DNA of 34,349 bases from DATJGF01 sp035495315 (lineage in GTDB: Bacteria; Verrucomicrobiota; Verrucomicrobiia; Limisphaerales; UBA8199). Shown in pieces: positions 16,576 to 25,822 of the stretch. Both the position numbers and the translations under genes were made by a program. Position 1 is the first letter of the stretch. The number at the start of each line of letters is the position of its first letter. A model generated the notes under the pieces. That model ran no database searches, was not told where the DNA came from, and was given only the letters and a program-made list of their open reading frames with translations. Location of the stretch: NCBI GenBank assembly GCA_035495315.1, contig DATJGF010000003.1:1-34349 (forward strand), read 5' to 3'.

Positions 16576-17745
16576 CTATTTGGTTCGCGTCGTTGCCAAA
16601 GTTTTGGGCAGTTGGTCTGAAACGAAGTTAGTCGTAGTAACGGTTACTCCTTCCCGAATCTTTTGAGTGCCTTCGACGACGACACGATCCCCGGGATGCA
16701 GGCCCTCCGCGATTTCCCAAAGATTGCCGGCACGCTGGCCGACCTGCACTGGTTGGATATGGATTTTGTTGTCCGGTTGGACAACCGCCACCTGATAGCT
16801 GCCCTGCAATTCCGAAACCGCGCGCTGAGGAACCAGGATGGAATCGTGTTTGAGGTCCAGTTTGACTCGCACCCGGGCGAATTCGCCGGGGCGAAGTGAG
16901 TTACCGGGGTTTGGAAAAAGGGCCTCGACACGCAGTGCTCCGGTAGTCAGGCCAATTTGCCGGTCCGCCGCAAAGATTTTACCCTTGAGGGGATAGACGG
17001 TGCCATCCGTAAGGATGAGATCGATTTCCAGTTCCCTGAGCCGGCCGTAGCGATCGCCCTCGGTGGTGAATTGTCTGGTAAACTTGATGTAGGCCTGCTC
17101 GGTCACGTTGTAGTAGGCCTTAATCGGGTCAACTGTGGAGACGGTGGTCAGTTCTCCTGTTGCCGGGCCAACCAGATCGCCAATCTGTGCTCTGGCAATG
17201 CTGGCGATACCATCGATCGGCGACGTTATCCTGGTGAATTCCAGATTCAACTCGGCCTGCTCTGCTTGAGCTTTCGCCGTCATGACGGCGGCTTTGGCTT
17301 CGAGGTTAGCCTGGACCGCATCGTCGTATTCCTGCTGGCTGATGGCCTTGTCCTTTACCAGGGGGCCGTACCGCTTCACGTCGAGTTCGGTCTTGCCCAG
17401 TTTGGCTTCCGCCTGCGCGAGCAGGCCCTTGGCTTGATCGAGGGCAGCCTGGAATGGCCGCGGATCGATCTCGAACAACAAATCCCCCTTCTTGATCGGG
17501 TCACCCTCGCGATAGTTCTGGGTCAAAAGATAGCCGGTAACCTGGGCACGGATTTGGGCATTCACCAGCCCATCCAAAACACCGATCCATTCATGGTAGA
17601 TTGGCACGTCCGCCTGGGTAACCGTTGCAACCTCTACCAGTGGAACAGGCGGCGATTTCGTTTGCTGGCTCTCGCGGCAACCGAAACAGAGCAATACTGC
17701 TGATCCCAACAGGACCTGGGCTTTATTTCTCAAGAATGGCCTCAT
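16576..17745 (-). CDS. RND periplasmic adaptor (membrane fusion protein)
   Basis: The 389-residue protein has a lipoprotein-like N-terminus (hydrophobic run ending LLCFGCRES, Cys23). Its domains are in AcrA order: a barrel-sandwich half with GVLDGLVNAQIRAQVTGYL, an alpha hairpin (FQAALDQAKGLLAQAEAKLG), a lipoyl-like second half with ITSPIDGIASIARAQIGDLV, a beta barrel, and a membrane-proximal domain. It links the pump to the outer-membrane channel. It is the first gene of the operon, with a five-base gap to the pump gene. Confidence 0.95.
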   Translation of the reverse strand: MRPFLRNKAQVLLGSAVLLCFGCRESQQTKSPPVPLVEVATVTQADVPIYHEWIGVLDGLVNAQIRAQVTGYLLTQNYREGDPIKKGDLLFEIDPRPFQAALDQAKGLLAQAEAKLGKTELDVKRYGPLVKDKAISQQEYDDAVQANLEAKAAVMTAKAQAEQAELNLEFTRITSPIDGIASIARAQIGDLVGPATGELTTVSTVDPIKAYYNVTEQAYIKFTRQFTTEGDRYGRLRELEIDLILTDGTVYPLKGKIFAADRQIGLTTGALRVEALFPNPGNSLRPGEFARVRVKLDLKHDSILVPQRAVSELQGSYQVAVVQPDNKIHIQPVQVGQRAGNLWEIAEGLHPGDRVVVEGTQKIREGVTVTTTNFVSDQLPKTLATTRTK

Positions 17746-18032
17746 TGGAAACTAAGGGTTTAATCGGAAACGGTTCCAAAGTGTTAGATCGCCGTGCAGG
17801 CCCTTTAAAGGTAACGCGTCCGGTTCGTCCAACCAATGGTTGTGCGACCGCGCGCGGCGGAGGATGAGGTCTTGGTCTTCAGCATTATGCAGATGTTTCA
17901 TTGGTTCAATTCAGGATGCTTAACAGATCCAGGTTCGAACGCCTCAGTCAATAAAACGAGATTTCTCTTGAAAACGGCCAAATGGGTGTGAAGCGCGAAC
18001 TTTCTGCGCTGCCACTCCCTCAGGTTATCATA
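17746..18032. promoter_or_regulatory. Upstream region of the efflux operon with a small dyad
   Basis: About 290 gene-free bases. CAACCA at 17830-17835 and TGGTTG at 17837-17842 form a dyad with a one-base centre, about 85 bases upstream of the adaptor start. It could be a repressor site. No regulator gene is adjacent, so control would act in trans. No clear promoter hexamers stand out. Confidence 0.3.
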
Positions 18033-20348
18033 TCATCTTCTCTGCCATGCGAGCCAGCGTCCCAGCCACTTCTTCACGGTCGGGGTCAAGCGGGTCCGAT
18101 TGTAAGCATCGCCGCACTGGCGTAGCGCTTCGGCCTGCGTCGGGTAAGGATGTACCACAGAAGCCAGTTTACCCAAGCCGATCCCGGCCGCCATCGCCAC
18201 GCTGATTTCACTGATCATCTCCCCGGCGTGGCGCGCTACAATGGTTGCGCCGAGGATTTCATCGCGTCCTTTCCTGACATGCAATTTGACAAAACCCTCT
18301 TCTTCACCGTCCAGAACAGCGCGGTCCACGTCGTTGAATTCGCGAACGTAAGTGTCCAATTCCACACCTCGCCGCCAGGCCTCATGTTCGTAGAGGCCGA
18401 CATGGGCAATTTCCGGGTCGGTGTAAGTGCACCAGGGCATGGTCAGGGCACTTGCCTTTTTGCGACCAAGGAAGAGGGTATTCTGGATTACGATGCGCGC
18501 TGAAAAATCGGCGGCGTGCGTGAACTTCCAATCCAGGCAAACATCGCCGGCGGCATAAATCCGCGGGTTGGTGGTTTGCAGATAATCGTTTACCACAACG
18601 CCTTTGCGCCGGTCGTAATTTACTCCCACAGTCTCCAGGTTCATTCCCTCGATGTTCGGGGCACGGCCGGTTCCAATCAGGATCTCGTCAACCGTCAGGC
18701 TCTCCTCCTTTCCCTGCGATGCGTGCCAGATAATTTTCCCGTCGGCATTGTGCTCGATACGGACTATCTTCGCGTTGAGGAACAAGGTAATCCCCTCACG
18801 AATGAACGCCTTCTGCATAAGCATCGCTGCTTCAATGTCCTCACGGTCGAGCAAATGCGCATTTTTGTGAAAAAGAAAAACCTGGGAACCCAGCCTCTGG
18901 AACGCCTGCGCCAACTCGCAACCAATCGGTCCGCCGCCGATCACTGCAAGCCTGAGTGGACGTTGTGTAAGATTGAAAACCGTTTCGTTTGTGAGATAAC
19001 CGGCTTCAGTCAGTCCCGGGATGTCGGGCTGCAAGGCGCGAGCGCCGGTCGCGATGACTGCCCGTTTGAAGCGCAAACTCTGTCGCCCGACCTGAACTTT
19101 ATCCAGGCCGACAAACTGGGCCTCGCCCAGGAACACATCTACACCAAGCTCGGCAAAACGCTTCGCTGAATCATGTGGGCTGAGGTCGGCGCGCAGCTTG
19201 CGCATCCGTTCCATTACCGCGGGGAAGTCCGCCTGGGCCGATCCATCTACGTTGATCCCGAAACGACCCGCTTGTTTTACATCGAAAATGGCGCGCGAAC
19301 TGCGGATCACGGCTTTGGAAGGCACGCAACCGACGTTCAGACAGTCGCCACCCAGGAGATGCCTCTCGATCAAGGCAACCTTGGCCCCGAGTCCCGCAGC
19401 CCCGGCAGCCGTCACCAATCCCGCCGTCCCCGCCCCGATGACTACCAGGTTATAGCAGGGCGCCGAAGAGGGGTTCTGCCAATCCGGAGGGTGAACATAG
19501 GACACCAGTCGCGCGTTGTGCGCGTCAACCGGAGTAACGGGCACAGGAGCGGTGGGAGCACTCACAATACCTTTGGGTTTCTGCACAAACTCACTGATGC
19601 CAATTTTGCTCGCCAATGCTCCTTTGGCCAGACGCGTAACAAAAACCGTGACCAAGATTGTCGCGAGCAAGCCCACGGCGTACAGGATCCACTCGCCCGT
19701 TGTACGCTGGCGGTGTCCGGCGCCGATATTGACCAGCGAGCCAAGATAGACATACATCACCGTCCCCGGAATCATGCCGATCCAGGAAGCCAGCACGTAA
19801 TGGCTCATCTTGACCCGCGTCAGGCCAAACGCATAGTTCAGCAGAGTGAACGGAAAAACCGGCGAGAGGCGCGTCAGTAACACGATTTTCCAGCCCTCAT
19901 CCGCAACCGCCCGGTCAATCGAGGCGAACTTCTCGTGCTGCTCAATCTTCCGCGCGATGGCATTGCGCGCCAGATAGCGGCCAACCAGAAACGCGGCCGT
20001 AGCACCCAGCGTTGCACTGATCGATACGTACACCGAGCCGAGAGCCACGCCGAACACCGCCCCAGCCCCCAGCGTCAGCACCGAACCCGGGACGAACAAC
20101 ACCGTCGCCACAACGTAGAGGACGACGAAAATCAGCGGACCCCACGGTCCCAGCTTTCCAATCCAGTCCAGCGCCGCCTTCAACACATCCTGGACATGGA
20201 TGTATTTTAAGACCAACACCAGGGCGAGAGCGGCAACCACGTAAACAACCGCCCTCGAACGGAGGAGGTTGGTATTGGACGTGCCTTCCTGCGCGACGGC
20301 AGCAGTTTCCGATTGAGACTGCACGCTTTGGGAAGTTTTAGCTAACAT
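18033..20348 (-). CDS. TVP38/TMEM64 membrane domain fused to a mercuric reductase-like flavoprotein
   Basis: The 771-residue protein has two parts. Residues about 30-240 are a TVP38/TMEM64 (VTT, 'SNARE-associated') membrane domain: helices at 33-48 and 70-100, the loop VPGSVLTLGAGAVFG and the LTRLSPVFPFTLLNYAFGL re-entrant segment. Residues about 299-771 are a pyridine nucleotide-disulfide oxidoreductase: FAD loop LVVIGAGTAGL (301-311), redox pair GGDCLNVGCVPSK (Cys336, Cys341), an NAD(P) loop VIGGGPIGCELAQAF, and a C-terminal HPYPTQAEAL motif with the catalytic His. It resembles mercuric reductase but has no N-terminal heavy-metal domain. It would place a soluble flavoenzyme on the inner membrane. 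The substrate is unknown. Confidence 0.9.
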   Translation of the reverse strand: MLAKTSQSVQSQSETAAVAQEGTSNTNLLRSRAVVYVVAALALVLVLKYIHVQDVLKAALDWIGKLGPWGPLIFVVLYVVATVLFVPGSVLTLGAGAVFGVALGSVYVSISATLGATAAFLVGRYLARNAIARKIEQHEKFASIDRAVADEGWKIVLLTRLSPVFPFTLLNYAFGLTRVKMSHYVLASWIGMIPGTVMYVYLGSLVNIGAGHRQRTTGEWILYAVGLLATILVTVFVTRLAKGALASKIGISEFVQKPKGIVSAPTAPVPVTPVDAHNARLVSYVHPPDWQNPSSAPCYNLVVIGAGTAGLVTAAGAAGLGAKVALIERHLLGGDCLNVGCVPSKAVIRSSRAIFDVKQAGRFGINVDGSAQADFPAVMERMRKLRADLSPHDSAKRFAELGVDVFLGEAQFVGLDKVQVGRQSLRFKRAVIATGARALQPDIPGLTEAGYLTNETVFNLTQRPLRLAVIGGGPIGCELAQAFQRLGSQVFLFHKNAHLLDREDIEAAMLMQKAFIREGITLFLNAKIVRIEHNADGKIIWHASQGKEESLTVDEILIGTGRAPNIEGMNLETVGVNYDRRKGVVVNDYLQTTNPRIYAAGDVCLDWKFTHAADFSARIVIQNTLFLGRKKASALTMPWCTYTDPEIAHVGLYEHEAWRRGVELDTYVREFNDVDRAVLDGEEEGFVKLHVRKGRDEILGATIVARHAGEMISEISVAMAAGIGLGKLASVVHPYPTQAEALRQCGDAYNRTRLTPTVKKWLGRWLAWQRR

Positions 20349-20414
20349 AAGCTCGTAATAGACCTAATTCGCTGTGGTTCTGTTTTTGTGAACATCCCGC
20401 AGCTCGTATCCAGG

Positions 20415-20939
20415 TTATGGTGTCTTTCCGATGATCGCCCTTGCGGTCAAAGCAGTGACAATTCCAAACGGCAGATTGACCAGCAGAAGATACAGGGTAA
20501 ACGTCGGACCTTTGTTCAGCCCGAAATAGCCGGCACCGGCCATTGGAAGGAAGAACAGAAACAGCGCTGTCAAAGGAGCCAGTACATAGAGAAAGCCGAA
20601 AAGGTACAACCGCTTCCAAGCACTCCTGGTAAAAAACCCGAACAGGATTCCCCACAAGCCACCCCAGAAGAGCGGCCGATATATGTCCGGCGATTTCATC
20701 GAAACCGGCGCCTTGACCCCGAGCGCCCCGCTGAGCCCCACACCAAAGAGGATCTGGCTCAATAGCACCACTGCCAAGGCACCGATCACGCCTGCTGCAA
20801 AACAAATCGCCGCCCGCTGACTGACGGTCAAGACGGTGTTCATCGCGCTAAGCTCTTTTTCCATTGTTGCCGCCTCCATGTCTTGTTTATCAGTGCCGGC
20901 TTCTATTTTCATGTCTTGTGATATCTTAGCAGTATTCAT
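20415..20939 (-). CDS. Small multi-pass membrane protein, first gene of a two-gene unit
   Basis: The 174-residue protein is placed at the ATG at 20939, which has a strong ribosome binding site (GGAGG, five-base spacer). An upstream in-frame ATG would add 23 residues but lacks one. After an acidic N-terminal stretch it has hydrophobic segments at about 47-67, 90-108, 113-135 and 147-170, with FWGGLWGILFGFFTRSAW between them. I do not recognise the family. It lies 66 bases upstream of the fusion gene on the same strand, so the two are probably cotranscribed. Confidence 0.7.
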   Translation of the reverse strand: MNTAKISQDMKIEAGTDKQDMEAATMEKELSAMNTVLTVSQRAAICFAAGVIGALAVVLLSQILFGVGLSGALGVKAPVSMKSPDIYRPLFWGGLWGILFGFFTRSAWKRLYLFGFLYVLAPLTALFLFFLPMAGAGYFGLNKGPTFTLYLLLVNLPFGIVTALTARAIIGKTP

Positions 20940-21307
20940 TCGAGCCTCCATAATTGTGATTGTTTCTTCACACTTTTTTGCTGTTTCAAATCCTAACCAT
21001 ACAGCCAACAGCGAGAATTCCCCTCAGAATGGCCAACTGTATCTTTGGAAGTGGATTCTCCGTGAACGTGCTCTCTCAACTAAGCGCACGCTACTGGCCA
21101 AGCGAGTGAATTCGTACCTGGCCGAAGGAACTACGGTCGTCTCCTCCTTTCGAACGGCCTCGGATTTTGTTTATTTTCCTTGGCCGTTTATCCGGTAAAT
21201 CTCGTTTTTGTAGGCGTGCGTGGTCCACTTTGCTGGAAGAGACCATCGGTGATGCTGGCCGACCGCGCGTATGACGAGAATTGCCCGGAAAGCGATTGGA
21301 TAGTTTG
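20940..21307. other. Divergent intergenic region
   Basis: About 370 bases between the minus-strand membrane gene and the plus-strand signalling module. It should hold both promoters. I see AT-rich stretches near 20950-20990 but no convincing operator, hairpin or RNA gene. Confidence 0.4.
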
Positions 21308-21505
21308 ATGAAGCACGATTCAGACCTGGAAATAGCCATCTTTACTGAGGCGCTCAAGCTTTCACCTCCAGAACGTGAGACATTTCTGGAGCGTAGTTGC
21401 GGCAGCGACGAGCACTTGCGGCGCAAAGTCCAGGCATTACTGCGAGCGCACGATCGGTTGGGAAGCTTTCTGGAAGAGCCGCCCTCCGGGGCCACTAAAC
21501 ATTAG
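21308..21505 (+). CDS. Stand-alone copy of the kinase N-terminal module
   Basis: The 65-residue protein from the ATG at 21308 aligns without gaps to residues 1-65 of the kinase at 22381: IFTEALKLSPPERETFLERS against LFTEAIQLALEERMAFLERA, and FLEEPPSG against FLETPPTG. In the kinase this module leads into the catalytic domain; here it stops right after. Its stop lies 16 bases before the sigma factor start. It could be a decoy, a partner-binding peptide, or debris of an older duplicated kinase; the tight spacing and intact frame favour a maintained gene. Confidence 0.6.
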   Translation: MKHDSDLEIAIFTEALKLSPPERETFLERSCGSDEHLRRKVQALLRAHDRLGSFLEEPPSGATKH

Positions 21506-21521
21506 ATCAAAGGGCCCGCTT

Positions 21522-22172
21522 ATGGATAGCTGCCTGTCAATTGAAATCGAACTCCAAAATCTAAATGGAGCCAGAAACGCGGATGAGCTATATTCAGCTC
21601 CGCGCCTAATGGATAATATGAGTGATGCCACTGTTATGTTGGCTGCCATTGAGGCAGGCGACTCAAAAGCCGCCGGGCAATTACTCGTGCTGGTCTATGA
21701 CGAGTTGAGGCGCCTCGCGGCATCGAAACTGGCTATGGAAGCCCCCGGCCAGACGCTCCAGCCAACGGCTTTGGTGCATGAAGCGTGGTTGCGCCTGGTT
21801 GGCGATCGGAGTCCGTCATTCAAGGATCGCGCGCATTTCTTCCGCGCCTCTGCCGAGGCGATGCGGCATATTCTGATCGACCGCGCCCGGCGGAAAAAAG
21901 CCGAACGCCATGGTGGGGGTTACCGACGCGTAGAGTTTGAAGAATTGGATCTGGCTAGTCCTTCTGCCGATGAACAGTTGCTGGCCGTGAATGAGGCGCT
22001 AGACAAACTTCTTCTTGAGCACCCGGTTCAAGCCGAATTGGTGAAGCTGCGGTATTTTGCCGGACTGACCAATGAGGAAGTTGCCGAGGTCCTGGGAATT
22101 TCAGTTTCTACGGTGAAGAACTATTGGGCGTTTTCCCGTGCCTGGCTGCTCAACGAAATTGAAGAGAAATAA
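21522..22172 (+). CDS. ECF-type RNA polymerase sigma factor
   Basis: The 216-residue protein has the layout of the Planctomycetes/Verrucomicrobia ECF group often linked to kinases. Region 2 spans AAGQLLVLVYDELRRLAASK to HFFRASAEAMRHILIDRARR; region 4 has LVKLRYFAGLTNEEVAEVLG and the recognition helix ISVSTVKNYWAFSRAWL. It directs RNA polymerase to alternative promoters. The ATG at 21522 has an AAAGGG site; starts at 21609 or 21618 would give the more usual length of about 185 residues. No anti-sigma factor gene is visible; control may come from the kinase downstream. Confidence 0.9.
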   Translation: MDSCLSIEIELQNLNGARNADELYSAPRLMDNMSDATVMLAAIEAGDSKAAGQLLVLVYDELRRLAASKLAMEAPGQTLQPTALVHEAWLRLVGDRSPSFKDRAHFFRASAEAMRHILIDRARRKKAERHGGGYRRVEFEELDLASPSADEQLLAVNEALDKLLLEHPVQAELVKLRYFAGLTNEEVAEVLGISVSTVKNYWAFSRAWLLNEIEEK

Positions 22173-22262
22173 GAGTTTCTGCAGGTAGGACAGGGTGTCC
22201 TCACCACGACGCGGCGAGCAGCGAACAGACCGCGCCACCGCGAAAAGCGCTGGAGACTCGAC

Positions 22263-22367
22263 ACACGGAGCGCGGGACGGGCTCGCGGCACGTCGGAAGA
22301 CGCGTATGCGCGTGCTTGCTTCGCGTCCGATGCGACGGCTGCACGCCTGGACGCCCGCACTCCGTGT
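22263..22367. repeat. Interspersed GC-rich palindromic element
   Basis: Outer arms ACACGGAGCGCGGG (22263) and CCCGCACTCCGTGT (ending 22367) are nearly complementary, with about 77 bases between. It lies just before the kinase gene. A kinase frame is open through it, but the sequence there is not protein-like, so the kinase start is placed after it. Confidence 0.6.
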
Positions 22368-22380
22368 CTTGTACGCACGC

Positions 22381-25300
22381 ATGACTAGCGACCGCAAACG
22401 CGATATCGAGCTATTCACCGAAGCGATTCAGCTTGCCCTGGAAGAGCGGATGGCTTTTCTGGAGCGGGCTTGCGGTGACGACGTCGACTTGCGCCATAGG
22501 ATCGAGGTATTACTCAAGTTCAATGAGCGAGCCGGGGATTTCCTGGAAACGCCTCCAACCGGGTCGCTCAAGGAAGTGAGGGCCAAAGTCAGTGCTGGGG
22601 AAAAGGTCGGTGACCAAATCGACCGGTACACGTTGTTGCAGCAAATCGGAGAAGGAGGCTGCGGCGTCGTTTTCATGGCTGAACAGGAAACGCCGGTTCG
22701 TCGGCGAGTCGCCTTGAAGATCATTAAACCAGGGATGGACACCAAAAGTGTTATTGCCCGGTTTGAAGCTGAACGACAGGCGCTCGCGCTGATGGACCAT
22801 CCCAACATCGCGAAAATATTCGACGCCGGGACGACTCAATCCGGCCGGCCGTATTTTGTAATGGAACTCGTTCGCGGTTCCAAGATCACCGAATACTGCG
22901 ACCAGCACTCATTGACCACCCAGGAGCGGTTGAAACTTTTCGTTCAAGTTTGCCAGGCCGTCCAGCACGCGCACCAAAAGGGAATCATTCATCGGGACAT
23001 TAAACCTTCCAATATTATGGTCACCCATACGGAGCAAGGTGATGCCCTGCCCGTAGTCATAGATTTTGGAATCGTCAAGGCCACCACGAACCAGTTGTTG
23101 ACCGACAAGACGCTTTTCACGTCGTTCGAAATGCTCATTGGAACCCCTGCCTACATGAGTCCAGAGCAGGCGGCGCTGACGAGTGTGGACGTCGATACAC
23201 GCACCGACGTTTATAGCTTGGGAGTACTGCTTTACGAATTGCTGACCGGCTCGACGCCTTTTGACACAGGCGAGCTGTTGAAGTCGGGGCTCGATGAAAT
23301 CCGGCGCGTGATCCGCGAACAAGAACCGGTTCGTCCTTCCACGCGCTTAAGCAAGCTTACCGAGGCCGATTTAACGACTGTGGCGCAATCTCGCCATTCC
23401 GAACCGCCTGCGCTGATTCGCAGTGTTCACGGTGATTTGGATTGGATCGTGATGAAAGCATTGGAGAAGGATCGCACGCGTCGTTATCCCACAGCCCATG
23501 GTTTGTCCCTCGATGTACTGCGCTTTCTTGCCAACGAAACCGTTTCCGCGCGCCCTCCCAGCAACATTTACAGGTTTCGAAAGACGGCCCAACGCAACAA
23601 GGTTTTGTTTACTGCCACGGGTGTCAGTGCGCTGTTCCTGATTGTGAGCTTGATCGTCGTTTCGCTCGCTTTGTCAAATGAGAGACAAGCACGACAGAAA
23701 GCCGTCCGTGCAACCATCAAAAGTCAGCAAGTAATCAACTTCCTCGAAGAAATGCTCAATAGCGCGGGCCCTCGGGCCGCTCAAGGCCAGGATACGACCA
23801 TGTTGCGGGGTATTTTCGATCAAACGGCTGCGCGTATCGGAAAGGACCTGACGAATCAGCCGGCAATCCAGGCCGAAATGCTTGACCTTATCGGCAGACT
23901 TTATGATCAAATTGGCAATCCCAGCAAAGGCGAAGCAATGGAGCGCGCCGCACTCGCAATTCGCCAGCAGACATTCGGATCCGACAGCCTGGAAGCCGCG
24001 GCATCACTAAACGACCTGGGCCTGGTACTGATGACGCAGCACAAGCTGCCAGAAGCTGAACAAGCGCATGCCCAGGCCCTCGCCATTCGCCAACGGTTAC
24101 TGGGACAAGAGAATGCCGACACGGCGACATCGCTTAATGATGTGGCAGCTGTCTACCGCGACCAGGGAAAGCTCCTCCAGGCGGAGGAGATGGCTGGTCA
24201 AGCGCTGCGAATCAGGCAACAATTGGTCGGACCGGAACACCTGGACGTGGCGGATTCGTGGCGCAACCTGAGCATTATTTACGGAAGTGAAGGCCGGTGG
24301 CGTGAAGCGAAAGAGACCGCAATAAAGGTTCTGACGATTCGACGCGCACTGCTCGGGCCGGAACATCCATTCATACCGTCGGCGATTGAAGATGTAGCTT
24401 GGGCAGCCAGCGGCTTGCAGCAGTTCGATGAGGCGAAAAGGCTAGATGCGGAAGCGCTCGTCCTGCGCCAACACATTTTCGGCGACGCGCACCCGGATGT
24501 CGCCAGAACTCTCAACGCGCTCGGGCAACTCCTGGGCAATCAAGGCGAACTGGCGACCGCGGACGCGGTCTTGAAAGCCACCCTTTCGATTCAGCGCAAA
24601 ATCATAGGCGAAGACCAGGCAACAATCGAAACGCTGAATGCTCTGGGCAGAGTGCTTAATGACGAGGGCAAACCTGCGGAAGCGGAACCCTTCTTGCGTG
24701 AGGCACTGGGCCTGTGGAAGAAGCAGGCACTGGATGAAAAGCCGGATTGGTTGTTTACGTTGCGAAATTTGGGGGAGTCGCTCGAAAAGCAGGGGCAGTG
24801 GCAGGAAGCGGAAATGATCTGGCGCGAATCACTGGTGTTGTGGCGCAAACTGAGGGGCAATGACGAAGGGGAATCGATGTATACGTTGCGCAAGCTGGCT
24901 TTGGCGTTCGAAGCCGAACGCCAGTGGTCAGAAGCGGAATCTGCGCATCGCGAAGCTTTATCTTTATCCCGAAAGAAAGGAGATGAAGATCCGGAAGCTT
25001 TGGCGGATCGAGAGAAGCTTGTGCGTGTTCTCATCAATGAGAAGAAATTCGGCGAAGCGGAAGAGCTTCTCAATAAAGTGCTGTCCCCGGCGTTTATCAC
25101 ACAACCTTCGAGCGCGAATCTGCTCGTTCAGAGGATTAACCTCAACGGCCGTCGCGGGCGATGGCGGGAAGCGAGAGCCGATGCTGCCTTGGCCCTGGTG
25201 AATCAACCGATCGAGCATTACCGTTATCATACGCTGGCCGGGCTGCTGGTGATAACCCGGGACTTTCCCGCCTACGAAGAACTCTGCAAGCGACTGGTCA

Positions 25301-25791
25301 CAAAGTTCCCCAACCCAATGAATCCTTTCATCGCTGAGCGGATGGCGCAGGATTGTCTCCTTTTACCAAATTCCCCAGTAGATTTGCAGTTGATCGACAA
25401 CCTGGCGGACACGGCGGTCACACTCGGAAGCAGCGACGCTTCCCTGCCGTATTTTCAGGCTTGCAAGGCGATGTCGCATTATCGAATGGGACATTTCTCC
25501 GTCGCCATCGCATGGGCGGAAAGAGCCCTCCAGAGCCCCACTGCTGAGCCGCAAGCCAAAGCGAAAGCTTTTGCCATTTCGGCGATGGCGCATGACCAGC
25601 TGGGCCAAAAGGAAATAGCGCGCGAAATGCTCATCAAAGGAGAAGCATTGGCCCCAAGCATTCCGCCAGGACATGACGCCGAGGATATCGGAGAATCATG
25701 GGTCGCCTGGCTCATCGCGCGCATTTCACTCGACGAGGCCGCCCTGCTCATCGGTCCCGCACCAGCGGCGGCAAACGAAGCGAATTTGTAA
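22381..25791 (+). CDS. Transmembrane serine/threonine kinase with TPR sensor region
   Basis: The 1136-residue protein starts at the ATG at 22381 (MTSDRKRDIELFTEAIQLAL). Residues 1-65 are the module also found alone at 21308. The kinase domain covers about 83-385: glycine loop IGEGGCGVVF, catalytic Lys113 in ALKIIK, HRDIKPSN (204-211) and DFG (228-230), then GTPAYMSPEQA. A membrane helix at 409-431 leads into an outer part of TPR repeats of about 42 residues (LNDLGLVLMTQHKLPEAEQA, LNALGRVLNDEGKPAEAEPF). This is a Hanks-type receptor kinase with an extracytoplasmic TPR region, a frequent partner of ECF sigma factors in Planctomycetes and Verrucomicrobia. Ligand and targets are unknown; the sigma factor is the first candidate. 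Confidence 0.93.
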   Translation: MTSDRKRDIELFTEAIQLALEERMAFLERACGDDVDLRHRIEVLLKFNERAGDFLETPPTGSLKEVRAKVSAGEKVGDQIDRYTLLQQIGEGGCGVVFMAEQETPVRRRVALKIIKPGMDTKSVIARFEAERQALALMDHPNIAKIFDAGTTQSGRPYFVMELVRGSKITEYCDQHSLTTQERLKLFVQVCQAVQHAHQKGIIHRDIKPSNIMVTHTEQGDALPVVIDFGIVKATTNQLLTDKTLFTSFEMLIGTPAYMSPEQAALTSVDVDTRTDVYSLGVLLYELLTGSTPFDTGELLKSGLDEIRRVIREQEPVRPSTRLSKLTEADLTTVAQSRHSEPPALIRSVHGDLDWIVMKALEKDRTRRYPTAHGLSLDVLRFLANETVSARPPSNIYRFRKTAQRNKVLFTATGVSALFLIVSLIVVSLALSNERQARQKAVRATIKSQQVINFLEEMLNSAGPRAAQGQDTTMLRGIFDQTAARIGKDLTNQPAIQAEMLDLIGRLYDQIGNPSKGEAMERAALAIRQQTFGSDSLEAAASLNDLGLVLMTQHKLPEAEQAHAQALAIRQRLLGQENADTATSLNDVAAVYRDQGKLLQAEEMAGQALRIRQQLVGPEHLDVADSWRNLSIIYGSEGRWREAKETAIKVLTIRRALLGPEHPFIPSAIEDVAWAASGLQQFDEAKRLDAEALVLRQHIFGDAHPDVARTLNALGQLLGNQGELATADAVLKATLSIQRKIIGEDQATIETLNALGRVLNDEGKPAEAEPFLREALGLWKKQALDEKPDWLFTLRNLGESLEKQGQWQEAEMIWRESLVLWRKLRGNDEGESMYTLRKLALAFEAERQWSEAESAHREALSLSRKKGDEDPEALADREKLVRVLINEKKFGEAEELLNKVLSPAFITQPSSANLLVQRINLNGRRGRWREARADAALALVNQPIEHYRYHTLAGLLVITRDFPAYEELCKRLVTKFPNPMNPFIAERMAQDCLLLPNSPVDLQLIDNLADTAVTLGSSDASLPYFQACKAMSHYRMGHFSVAIAWAERALQSPTAEPQAKAKAFAISAMAHDQLGQKEIAREMLIKGEALAPSIPPGHDAEDIGESWVAWLIARISLDEAALLIGPAPAAANEANL

Positions 25792-25822
25792 CAGCGGGAA
25801 CAGTGAAAGAGCTTCACCCGTC

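Noticed and set aside
20338..20805. Minus-strand frame of 155 codons overlapping the small membrane protein
   Set aside because: Wrong frame relative to the gene with the strong ribosome binding site and clear membrane segments at 20415-20939.
22195..22380. Longer kinase start at 22195
   Set aside because: The added 62 residues are encoded by the GC-rich palindromic element and do not look like protein. The ATG at 22381 aligns with the start of the homologous 65-residue gene.
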